Part shown: positions 27,147 to 34,521 of the stretch, piece after piece
How the letters are laid out: the number at the start of each line of letters is the position of its first letter
Position numbering within the stretch: position 1 is the stretch's first letter
DNA from: Fibrobacter sp. UWB11
GTDB lineage: Bacteria; Fibrobacterota; Fibrobacteria; Fibrobacterales; Fibrobacteraceae
DNA length: 64,000 nucleotides
Reading direction: 5' to 3'
Assembly (NCBI RefSeq): GCF_900143015.1
Contig: NZ_FSRT01000001.1
Location: 372,001-436,000, forward strand
Notes under the pieces: model-generated
The model's input: the letters and a program-made list of their open reading frames with translations, nothing else
What the model was told of the DNA's origin: nothing
The model's database searches: none
Made by a program: the position numbers and the translations under genes

Positions 27147-29465
27147 ATGAAACAGAAAATACATCTCCCATTCGCGCTATTCATCGCCTTCGCCATTCTT
27201 CTCACGGCCTGCGACAAAGACGTTGCCTGCGACAATGGCTCCGAGGAGCGCAAAGAATATTACGCAGACGGCTCTGTAAAATCCATCACAACATATCATG
27301 ACAGTGTAAAAGATGGCAAATACGTCTCGTATTATGAAAATGGAAATAAGCTGCAAGAAGGTCAATATAAAAATGGTAAAAAAGATGGCGCTTGGAAGGA
27401 ATGGTCAAAACATGGATCGTTGATAACGGAACAAAATTGCAAAGCTCTAGAAGATGAAACATGTTTTATAAAATCATGGTATGGAAAAGATCGATTGGAA
27501 GGAAAATACAAAGGGGGGCTGCGTGAAGGCGTATGGAAATGGTGGCATGAAAATGGCCAAATAAAAGAGGAAAAATTTTATAAAGGTGGAAAATTATTTT
27601 CCTATAAATACTTTGATGAAAAAGGTAATCTAATAGAAGAAAAAGAGTCCTCAGGTGGATGGGAGGAACGTTGTCGAACTGTGCTGGGGCGTGATAGATG
27701 GTCTTTGCGGAATAATTGTGATACTTTTTTTGTTGGAAACGGCTTTGAAAAAAAATGGTATGAAAATGGTCAATTGAAATCCGAAAGGTATTACAAAGAA
27801 AGCAAGAGAGATAGCGTATGGAAAACATGGTATGAAAACGGACAATTGCGTTCTGAGGATACTTATAAATCTGATAAATTGGATGGGACATATAAATTGT
27901 GGTATAGGGATGGATCGTTGAAAGTAGAAACTTTTTATAAGGAGGGAAAAGAAGATAGCACTTGGAGAGAATGGTTTTCCAATGGACAATTGAAATCAAT
28001 CCGTTTTTATAAATCAGGCATGGAAAAAGGCTTTTGGAAAGAATGGTATGAAAGTGGCAAATTGAAATCGGTTCGTTTTTATAAAAATGGCTTGGAAGAA
28101 GGTTCATGGAAAGAATGGCAAGAAAATGGTAAATTGAAAAAATTGGAAAATTATAAGGCTGGTAAGTTGAATGGCGTTCAGAAAGAGTGGAATAATGATG
28201 GCTTGTTGATAGAAGAAAGAAATTATAAGAATGGAAAACTTGATGGCTATTCGAAATGGTGGAGTGAAAATGGAAAGTTGAAGGAATACGAAACTTTTAA
28301 AGATGATGAACCGGACGGCATTTATAAAAAATGGGATGATGAAGGTCGATTGTATGAAGAAGAAAATTATAAGGCCGGAGAACTTGATGGCCCCCGAAAA
28401 ATATGGTATAAAAACGGAAAGTTAAAAGCTGTTGAATATTATAAAGCGGGCAACGAAGTTGGCGTTGGGAAACGTTGGTATGAAAGTGGTAAATTGGAAG
28501 AAATCAGAAAATGCAAAGATGAAGGTAATGTCTGTAATTGGAAATGGTTGGATGAAAATGGAAAATTGATTGCTGAGGAAGAATGCAAAGCGGGTATGGA
28601 AGGATGTGTACGGAAAGAATTTTTTGATAGTGGTAAATTGAAATGGAAAGGTCTTTTCGAATCTGATAAACGAGAAGGAATTTGGAAATTATGGCATGAA
28701 AGTGGACGATTGGCTGCTGAAGGGGATTATAAGGGCGGTCAGCGCGATGGCTTATGGAAATGGTGGCATGAAAATGGACGGTTGGCAAGTGAAGGAAATT
28801 ATAAGGGCGGTAAGCGCGATGGTATTTGGAAATGGTGGCATGAAAATGGCCAATTGGCAGAAGAAGGTGCTTATAAACTCTACGATAAAAAGTACCGAAA
28901 TTACGAATGGCATGAATGTCGTTTGGACCGCTTGAAGTGTAAAACAGACAAGAAAGATGGAAAATGGAATGGTTGGTATGCAAATGGACAATTACGATAT
29001 GAAGGTTTTTACAAAAAAGGCTCTGAAGTTGGTGTATGGAAGGAATGGTATGAAAGTGGAGAATTGAAAATAGAAAAGCGATGGGTATTGCTTAATGTTT
29101 GGGAATGGAAAGCGTTGTATGAAAATGGTCAATTATGGTATGAAGGTTCTTATGATAAAGACAGAAAGAATGGTGTATGGAAAGTGTACCATAAAAATGG
29201 CAAGTTGGCGTTTGAAGGCGCATATACATTAGACGAACCCGTCGGCATTTGGAAAGAATGGGATGAAAATGGGAATCTGACAAGAGAAGGTCCTTACAAA
29301 TCAAATGAACAAGCCTGGAAAAAATGGGAAGAAATCGGAATACCTAAACATCGTCATCCTGAGCCCATTCGACAAGCTCAGGATAAACTCCGTCGAAGGG
29401 ATTGGGACCCTTATCGTATCAGAAAAGTCCTGAAGGATCTGATCCACCATATCTATAATGAATAA
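27147..29465 (+). CDS. MORN_2/YwqK-like repeat lipoprotein, copy 4 (longest)
   Basis: 772 residues. Signal MKQKIHLPFALFIAFAILLTAC with lipobox LLTAC; Asp follows the cysteine (CDKD), as in copies 1, 5 and 6 (CDK). About 26 repeats follow, interrupted near residues 170-200 (CRTVLGRDRWSLRNNCDTFF) and near 590 (YKLYDKKYRNYEWHECRLD). The C-terminus is remarkable: residues encoded at about 29351-29405 (RHPEPIRQAQDKLRRRDWDP) are translation of an inserted dispersed palindromic repeat, not MORN sequence. The gene starts with the conserved leader TTGCCCTAAACGATT. Confidence 0.88.
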   Translation: MKQKIHLPFALFIAFAILLTACDKDVACDNGSEERKEYYADGSVKSITTYHDSVKDGKYVSYYENGNKLQEGQYKNGKKDGAWKEWSKHGSLITEQNCKALEDETCFIKSWYGKDRLEGKYKGGLREGVWKWWHENGQIKEEKFYKGGKLFSYKYFDEKGNLIEEKESSGGWEERCRTVLGRDRWSLRNNCDTFFVGNGFEKKWYENGQLKSERYYKESKRDSVWKTWYENGQLRSEDTYKSDKLDGTYKLWYRDGSLKVETFYKEGKEDSTWREWFSNGQLKSIRFYKSGMEKGFWKEWYESGKLKSVRFYKNGLEEGSWKEWQENGKLKKLENYKAGKLNGVQKEWNNDGLLIEERNYKNGKLDGYSKWWSENGKLKEYETFKDDEPDGIYKKWDDEGRLYEEENYKAGELDGPRKIWYKNGKLKAVEYYKAGNEVGVGKRWYESGKLEEIRKCKDEGNVCNWKWLDENGKLIAEEECKAGMEGCVRKEFFDSGKLKWKGLFESDKREGIWKLWHESGRLAAEGDYKGGQRDGLWKWWHENGRLASEGNYKGGKRDGIWKWWHENGQLAEEGAYKLYDKKYRNYEWHECRLDRLKCKTDKKDGKWNGWYANGQLRYEGFYKKGSEVGVWKEWYESGELKIEKRWVLLNVWEWKALYENGQLWYEGSYDKDRKNGVWKVYHKNGKLAFEGAYTLDEPVGIWKEWDENGNLTREGPYKSNEQAWKKWEEIGIPKHRHPEPIRQAQDKLRRRDWDPYRIRKVLKDLIHHIYNE
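29351..29405. repeat. Dispersed TCATCCTGAGC palindrome inside a coding region
   Basis: CCTGAGC (29358-29364) pairs with GCTCAGG (29376-29382), followed by GTCGAAGGG. Related words occur between genes at 8274 and 27041. It forms the C-terminal codons of copy 4. Confidence 0.7.
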
Positions 29466-29492
29466 TGTAATTTACAATAAATGATTATTTTT

Positions 29493-31211
29493 ATGAACTT
29501 AAAGACCTTCATTCGCTTTACATTCCTCTTTTCCTTTATCCTTCTCTTCCTCGCCGCTTGCGACAAAGAAGAACGCAAAGAATATTACAATAGCGGACCG
29601 TTAAAATCCATTACGACATATCGTGATAGTGTAATAGATGGCCCGTACATCTCGTATTACGAGAATGGAAAAGTATGGGAAAAGGGGCAATATAAAAATG
29701 ACGAGAAAGATGGGGCTTGGAATACATATCGCGAAAATGGAAAAATCGCAGAAGAAGTAAATTATAAATCGGGTCAAGTAGATGGAGAATGGAAAACTTG
29801 GTATGAAAAAGGAAAATTACGTAGTGTAAAATATTACAAAGAGAATTTGGAAGATGGCTCTTGGAAAGAATGGTTTGAAAACGGTCAACAGAAAACTGAG
29901 GTGAAATACGAAGCTGGTGTTTGTGACGCATGTTTTTGCAAATATAAAGCCGATTATGATAAAGTTTGTTTTGAAAAAGAATGGTATGAAAATGGACAAT
30001 TGAAGGAATGGCGTTATAAAACTGAAAATGAGGAAAAATGCGTTGTGAAAATATGGTATATGAATGGACAATTAAAAGAGGTTCTGGATTATAAAGATGG
30101 TAAAATATTTACTTATAAATGTTGGTATGTAAATGGTAATCTGCAAGAAGAAATAGTATCATCTAAAGGGTTTGATGATGGAAAATGGCGCACTTGTGTT
30201 GAAGAATATGGATCTCGTAAGTTACTTGCAGAGTCTTTTAGTGAAGAAGGATTTTTTAAGGAATGGTTTGAAAACTGGAAATGGAAAAATATTGAGAACA
30301 TCAAAAAAGGGTGGAAAAATGGTGCTACGTCTATTCGGAATGCTATTCGAAAAGAATGGTATGATGATGGAAAATTACGAAGAGAAAGATATTACAAAGA
30401 TGGACGTGATAGTCTTTGGAAATCATGGCATGAAAATGGTCGTTTGCAATCGGAATGTTCATATAAATTAGGCAAACAAGACGGAAAATGCCAGGAATGG
30501 TATGAAAATGGGAAAATACGAAGTGTACAATATTACAAAGAGGGTTTGGAAGAAGGCTCTTGGAAGGAATGGTATGAAAACGGGAAATTGAAAAATATCG
30601 AGAGCTACAAGGATGGATGGAAAAATGGCGTTTGGAGAGAATGGCTTGAAAATGGTCGTTTACAATCGGAATGTTCATATAAATTAGGTAAGAAAACTGG
30701 AAAATGTAGGGAATGGTATGAAAACGGGAAAATACGAAGTGTAAAATATTACAAAGATGATTTTGAAGATGGTTTTTGGAAGGAATGGTTCGAAAACGGG
30801 AAATTGAAAAATATCGAGAGCTACAAAGAAGGGAATAAAAATGGCGTTTGGAAAACTTGGTACGAAAATGGTCAATTGAAAGTGGAAGAAAACTATAAAG
30901 CTGGGTTGCTTGATGGTGTTAGGAAGGAATGGTATGAAAATGGTAAAATATGGATAAAAGAATATTATAAAGAAGGTAAACTTGATGGAGTTTACAAAGA
31001 ATGGTATGATAATGGAAGGCTGTCTGAAAAACAGGAATTTAAAAAAGGTTTGTTTACTGGCTTATGGCGTTCATGGTACAAAAATGGAATCGTAGCAACA
31101 GAAATAAACTACAATAATTGTCAAGAGGATTGTATTGAGAAGCGTTGGCTTGAAAATGGAGAGTTTTTTAGGGAATATCATATTCCTTCAAGTAATGTTT
31201 ATTCTAAATAA
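29493..31211 (+). CDS. MORN_2/YwqK-like repeat lipoprotein, copy 5
   Basis: 572 residues from ATG 29493 (MNLKTFIRFTFLFSFILLFLAAC; lipobox LAAC). ATG 29481 would add four residues and lies 13 bp from a TAATTTAC box, so a leaderless start there is possible. About 19 repeats are present. A 216-bp block (72 residues, three repeats) at 30432-30647 is duplicated in tandem at 30648-30863, with only scattered substitutions (RLQSECSYKLGKQDGKC versus RLQSECSYKLGKKTGKC). A Cys-containing irregular repeat occurs near residues 150-165 (CDACFCKYKADYDKVC). It begins about 27 bp after copy 4. Confidence 0.87.
   Translation: MNLKTFIRFTFLFSFILLFLAACDKEERKEYYNSGPLKSITTYRDSVIDGPYISYYENGKVWEKGQYKNDEKDGAWNTYRENGKIAEEVNYKSGQVDGEWKTWYEKGKLRSVKYYKENLEDGSWKEWFENGQQKTEVKYEAGVCDACFCKYKADYDKVCFEKEWYENGQLKEWRYKTENEEKCVVKIWYMNGQLKEVLDYKDGKIFTYKCWYVNGNLQEEIVSSKGFDDGKWRTCVEEYGSRKLLAESFSEEGFFKEWFENWKWKNIENIKKGWKNGATSIRNAIRKEWYDDGKLRRERYYKDGRDSLWKSWHENGRLQSECSYKLGKQDGKCQEWYENGKIRSVQYYKEGLEEGSWKEWYENGKLKNIESYKDGWKNGVWREWLENGRLQSECSYKLGKKTGKCREWYENGKIRSVKYYKDDFEDGFWKEWFENGKLKNIESYKEGNKNGVWKTWYENGQLKVEENYKAGLLDGVRKEWYENGKIWIKEYYKEGKLDGVYKEWYDNGRLSEKQEFKKGLFTGLWRSWYKNGIVATEINYNNCQEDCIEKRWLENGEFFREYHIPSSNVYSK
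30432..30863 (+). repeat. 216-bp tandem duplication within copy 5
   Basis: Two 216-bp units, each three 72-bp repeat periods, joined at 30647/30648 and highly similar at the DNA level, indicating recent expansion. Confidence 0.85.
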
Positions 31212-31240
31212 ATGATATTTTGCAATAAACGAGTTTGATT

Positions 31241-32770
31241 ATGAAACTGAGAAATGTCGTCTTATTCACGCTGCTTTTTGCTTCTGTTTTGCTCCTTGCT
31301 GCTTGTGACAAAGAAGAACGCAAAGAATATCACGGTAATGGAGTATTAAAATCCGTTACAACATATTGCAAAAATATCAAAGAGGGCAAATACATCTCTT
31401 ATTATTGGGGTGGAGAAGTAAATGAGATGGGTTTTTATAAAAATGACAAACCAGAAGGTGTTTGGAAAAAGTGGCACGAAAATGGACTACTAGCATTCGA
31501 AGGCTTTTATTATGATGGTATGCGGGATAGTGTTTGGAGATGGTGGCATAGCAATGGGCAATTGTCAAAAGAAGAATTTTATAAAGGTAAAATGTATAGT
31601 TACTGGATTCAGAATTGTCGTCGAATTTCGGATTGTAAAGATGAATTTATTCGAGATGGCGTAAGTAGAGAATGGTATGCGAATGGAAAAATAGAATCAG
31701 AAGAACATTATAAGAACGGAGTGCGAGATGGGTCTAGTAAACGTTGGTTTGATGATGGTCAATTGCGTTCTGAAAAGTTTTATAAGTCAGGAAAAATTGA
31801 TGGCATCTGGAAGATTTGGCATAACACTGGGCGAGTGTTTGGGGAATATAGTTACAGATTGGGTCAACAAGAAGGTGTGTCAAGAAATTGGCATATAAAT
31901 GGTCTTTTGTCACACGAAGGAATGTACAAGTCTGATAAAAAAGAAGGGACTTGGAAATCTTGGTATTGGAATGGACAATTGCAGGAAGAATCTTTTTATG
32001 TATCTGGTATAATAGATGGTGTCAGAAAAAAATGGTATCAAGATGGCAAATTGAAAGAAATGATTTCGTATAAGTTAGGGAAATTTGATGGCGCTTGGAA
32101 ATCGTGGCACGAAAATGGACAATTGAAAGAAGAACGGTTCTATAAGAATGGCGAGTATGAAGGTACCTGGACAGAATGGCATAGAAATGGTCGCCTGAAA
32201 TCGAAGGTCATTTACAAAGATGGTAAACGTTATGGAACTTGGAAATGGTGGTATGATAACGGCAAAATGCAATGGGAAGATAATTATGTATTAGACAGAG
32301 CTCATGGAGTATGGAAAAGATGGTATAAAAATGGCAAATTGAAATCCTTATTTTATTATAAAGATGGTCATTTAGAAGGCGCTCGGAAAAAGTGGTTTGA
32401 AGATGGAAAAATCGCTGAAGAAGAACATTATAACGATGGAAAGCTCGACGGCGTTAGAAAAACGTGGTTTGAAAATGGACGTTTAAAGGCTGAAGAATAC
32501 TATGAGTTAGACAAGCCCATTGGTGTATGGAAAAAATGGAATGAAAACGGAGAACTGATAGAGGAAGAAACCTATAAAGACGGATTTAAGACATCCGTCC
32601 TTGATAAACCTGTTAGTCGCGATGATGGCCAATATAAAAAGAAAAGGAGACGAAAGTCTGTACCAACAATGAGTGTAATTGGGAGACTAAGAAGTTATAA
32701 TATTGATGATTCTTTAAAAGCTCGGCAGTCTATTACTGACGAGCCCATTTGGAAACGGAAACTCGATTGA
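31241..32770 (+). CDS. MORN_2/YwqK-like repeat lipoprotein, copy 6
   Basis: 509 residues from ATG 31241 (MKLRNVVLFTLLFASVLLLAAC; lipobox LLAAC). The signal closely resembles copy 1 (FTLLFAS), suggesting these two are close relatives or have exchanged sequence. About 17 repeats are followed by a 65-residue basic, non-repetitive tail (QYKKKRRRKSVPTMSVIGRL). The leader TTTTGCAATAAACGAGTTTGATT matches that of copy 3 (TTGCAATAAACGACTTTG). It converges on the minus-strand gene at 32783 with only 12 bp between stops and no visible terminator. Confidence 0.87.
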   Translation: MKLRNVVLFTLLFASVLLLAACDKEERKEYHGNGVLKSVTTYCKNIKEGKYISYYWGGEVNEMGFYKNDKPEGVWKKWHENGLLAFEGFYYDGMRDSVWRWWHSNGQLSKEEFYKGKMYSYWIQNCRRISDCKDEFIRDGVSREWYANGKIESEEHYKNGVRDGSSKRWFDDGQLRSEKFYKSGKIDGIWKIWHNTGRVFGEYSYRLGQQEGVSRNWHINGLLSHEGMYKSDKKEGTWKSWYWNGQLQEESFYVSGIIDGVRKKWYQDGKLKEMISYKLGKFDGAWKSWHENGQLKEERFYKNGEYEGTWTEWHRNGRLKSKVIYKDGKRYGTWKWWYDNGKMQWEDNYVLDRAHGVWKRWYKNGKLKSLFYYKDGHLEGARKKWFEDGKIAEEEHYNDGKLDGVRKTWFENGRLKAEEYYELDKPIGVWKKWNENGELIEEETYKDGFKTSVLDKPVSRDDGQYKKKRRRKSVPTMSVIGRLRSYNIDDSLKARQSITDEPIWKRKLD

Positions 32771-32782
32771 TCAGCCTTCTCG

Positions 32783-33469
32783 TTAAACTTTCATTGCGTC
32801 GACTTGATTGACGATTGCAGTCACGGCTTCGATGTACTTGTTGATGTTTGACACAATCACGTTGTTGTCATTGGTCATATTAGGGATACGCACGCCCGGG
32901 AACATTTCGTAAACTTGTTCGTGATTTTCGGGATAATTGCCTGTTGCAAGGTAATAGACCCCGTAAAGCAAGGGAAGGAGCGTTATTGTTGAACGTACGT
33001 AAATCTCGTGCGGATTGCGGTATTCCTTGAGGTAAAGAAAAAATTGGCGTAAATGTACGAGCAATCCGCGCAGTTCGCGTTCACATTCGATTCGCAGTTC
33101 TGCAAGGTTCGGGCTGAAGTCTGCAAGCGGCGTCTCGCCACAAATCGTCACATTTCGGCTCTTGATATGCAAAAATTCCAGCGGGAACACGTCCTGCGAA
33201 GACTTGATTTCAAAACGGCTGAACACGTGGTTGAACACGATATTTTCGTGCTTTGCCTTCGCTGTGAGCTTCTGCAACGGAAGCAAGTCTTCGACGGAAT
33301 TGGACTTTAGAATAAAGCTGACGGTCCACGTGGATTCCAGCGAGGAGAATCCTTCCATAAGGCAGTCGCCATGAACGAATACCGAAATGAGATTGTCGCC
33401 GAGCGCTTCTTCAAAGAGCTTCGGCCATTCTGAATTCTGTAATTCTGCAACGCTTAAAATCTTCTTCAT
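32783..33469 (-). CDS. Nucleotidyltransferase-like protein of unknown function
   Basis: 228 residues from ATG 33469 (MKKILSVAELQNSEWPKLF). A longer in-frame reading would extend into the Gly-rich end of the TPM gene and is rejected. The N-terminal FVHGDCLMEGFSSLESTWTV resembles the start of nucleotidyltransferase-fold proteins, but the GSxxxGxxxxxSDxD metal motif is not intact, so activity is doubtful. The remainder is helical (ECERELRGLLVHLRQFFLYL) with LLPLLYGVYYLATG near the end. It is the second gene after the TPM-domain gene (16-bp gap). Such proteins commonly accompany TPM/DUF genes, but the role is unknown. Confidence 0.6.
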   Translation of the reverse strand: MKKILSVAELQNSEWPKLFEEALGDNLISVFVHGDCLMEGFSSLESTWTVSFILKSNSVEDLLPLQKLTAKAKHENIVFNHVFSRFEIKSSQDVFPLEFLHIKSRNVTICGETPLADFSPNLAELRIECERELRGLLVHLRQFFLYLKEYRNPHEIYVRSTITLLPLLYGVYYLATGNYPENHEQVYEMFPGVRIPNMTNDNNVIVSNINKYIEAVTAIVNQVDAMKV

Positions 33470-33485
33470 AAAGGGAACCTCTAAA

Positions 33486-34283
33486 TTACCATCCTCCGCC
33501 GGAGCCGCCACCGCCAAAGTGACCTCCACCGAATCCACCGCCGAAACCGCCACCAAAGCCGCCTCGGCCTCCGCCAAATCCACCGCCGAAACCGCCGCGG
33601 TGGTGGCCGCGACTGCTGTTGCCAAGCGCATTCCCGAGCAAGAACCAGAGGCATCCGTTGCCGCGTCCGCCGCCATTCTTCGAGGCGAGCAGGAACAGAA
33701 TCACGAAAATCACGAGAACGAGTCCAAATGGGCTGCTTTCTTCTTCTTGCGGTAACTGGTCTGTGTCGACCTCAAGCGAAATGCCTTTTTCCTTGGCAAC
33801 GACTTGCGCAATTTCCCATGCGAGCTGCATCACGCCTTGGCCGTATTTTTCGATTCTGAATGCAGGCACAATTGTCTTTTGCTGGAGCCGTTCTACGAGC
33901 ACGTCGGGCAAGTAACCTTCGGCGCCATAGCCGACTTCAACGCTTCGCTTGTGTTGCTTCATCGCCGCAAAAATCAGGACACCTTCGTTTGATTTGCCGC
34001 CAACTCCCCAGCTTTCGGCAATGTTCAATGCGTAATCTCTAAAGTCCGCAAAGCCAATGTCATGAACAAGCGCGACCGCAAGTCCGACTCCAGCTTTTTT
34101 GTAAAGCTGTTCGGCAAGCTCGTTTACAAATTGCACTTCTTGCTTTGTGAGCAAACGGTCTTCATCAAGCACATAGCTATTCTGCGGGCGCTTGGGGAGC
34201 CCCGCCTTGTTCACCTTAAAACCTGCCGCAACCGGGATTGCGAGCAACAGAATGAACAGTATCGATAAAATTCTTTTTGGCAT
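33486..34283 (-). CDS. TPM-domain (YgcG/TLP18.3/Psb32-like) membrane protein with Gly-rich tail
   Basis: 265 residues. A signal peptide (MPKRILSILFILLLAIPVAA) is followed by the TPM domain (about 35-165): YVLDEDRLLTKQEVQFVNELAEQ-type start, SWGVGGKSNEGVLIF, VEVGYGAEGYLPD and a late QGVMQLAWEIAQVVA. A membrane helix (GLVLVIFVILFLLAS) precedes a low-complexity tail of GGFGGGFGG and ends GGGSGGGW. TPM proteins are extracytoplasmic and linked to membrane-protein quality control or photosystem repair in other organisms; here the role is inferred only. The start codon sits directly after a terminator-like hairpin. Confidence 0.9.
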   Translation of the reverse strand: MPKRILSILFILLLAIPVAAGFKVNKAGLPKRPQNSYVLDEDRLLTKQEVQFVNELAEQLYKKAGVGLAVALVHDIGFADFRDYALNIAESWGVGGKSNEGVLIFAAMKQHKRSVEVGYGAEGYLPDVLVERLQQKTIVPAFRIEKYGQGVMQLAWEIAQVVAKEKGISLEVDTDQLPQEEESSPFGLVLVIFVILFLLASKNGGGRGNGCLWFLLGNALGNSSRGHHRGGFGGGFGGGRGGFGGGFGGGFGGGHFGGGGSGGGW

Positions 34284-34285
34284 AG

Positions 34286-34310
34286 AAAAAAGCCGCCTCG
34301 TAGCGGCTTT
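34286..34310 (-). terminator. Hairpin and U-run between the envelope operon and the TPM gene
   Basis: AAAGCCGC / GCGGCTTT arms with a TACGAG loop, followed on the minus strand by six T and then, 2 nt later, the TPM start codon. It can end the upstream operon. It also lies within the predicted TPM leader. Confidence 0.8.
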
Positions 34311-34311
34311 G

Positions 34312-34319
34312 CAAAGATA
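34312..34319 (-). promoter_or_regulatory. Candidate -7 box TATCTTTG for the TPM gene
   Basis: Exact TAnnTTTG on the minus strand. Transcription would begin at or just inside the hairpin at 34286-34310. Confidence 0.5.
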
Positions 34320-34323
34320 ACAT

Positions 34324-34518
34324 TTATAAATTATCTAAAATTGCTTCTATTGGTTTTGTGACCACGTGAAAGAGTGCTTTGCCAACTCCTTCTACTGCAA
34401 CTTCAGCAGCTTTATCAACTACTGCATCACCAACTTGTTCTAGCAAGCTACTTTCAGAAGATGTTTCTGTATTTGTGGTTTGCTGATTATTTTGTGCAGT
34501 TGGCATCGAGGATTCCAT
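34324..34518 (-). CDS. Small acidic protein of unknown function (64-65 residues)
   Basis: Starts at ATG 34518 (MESSMPTAQNNQQ) or TTG 34521, directly after the stop of the 404-residue envelope protein at 34522, and ends 14 bp before the downstream hairpin. No signal peptide is visible. The N-terminal 25 residues are Gln/Thr/Ser-rich; the rest is a helix with VGDAVVDKAAEVAVEGVGKAL, which looks amphipathic. Tight operon placement and the terminator position support a real gene. No family is recognised. Confidence 0.55.
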   Translation of the reverse strand: MESSMPTAQNNQQTTNTETSSESSLLEQVGDAVVDKAAEVAVEGVGKALFHVVTKPIEAILDNL

Positions 34519-34521
34519 CAA

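Noticed and set aside
27466-28107. Minus-strand frames opposite the repeat lipoproteins (up to 213 codons)
   Set aside because: They consist of reversed repeat codons (HFHTIL-type) and occur behind all copies; no start signals.
22213-32770. CRISPR or satellite DNA suggested by regular 72-bp repeats
   Set aside because: The 72-bp period is coding (24 residues), continuous and in frame, without spacers.
22213-32770. Toxin-antitoxin locus based on YwqK similarity
   Set aside because: No toxin-like gene (LXG, Rhs, nuclease) lies in or next to the array, and the proteins are exported, so an antitoxin label is not supported.
33470-33676. Ala-rich N-terminal extension of the nucleotidyltransferase-like gene
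   Set aside because: It is the Gly-rich tail of the TPM gene read in another frame; ATG 33469 gives a normal protein.
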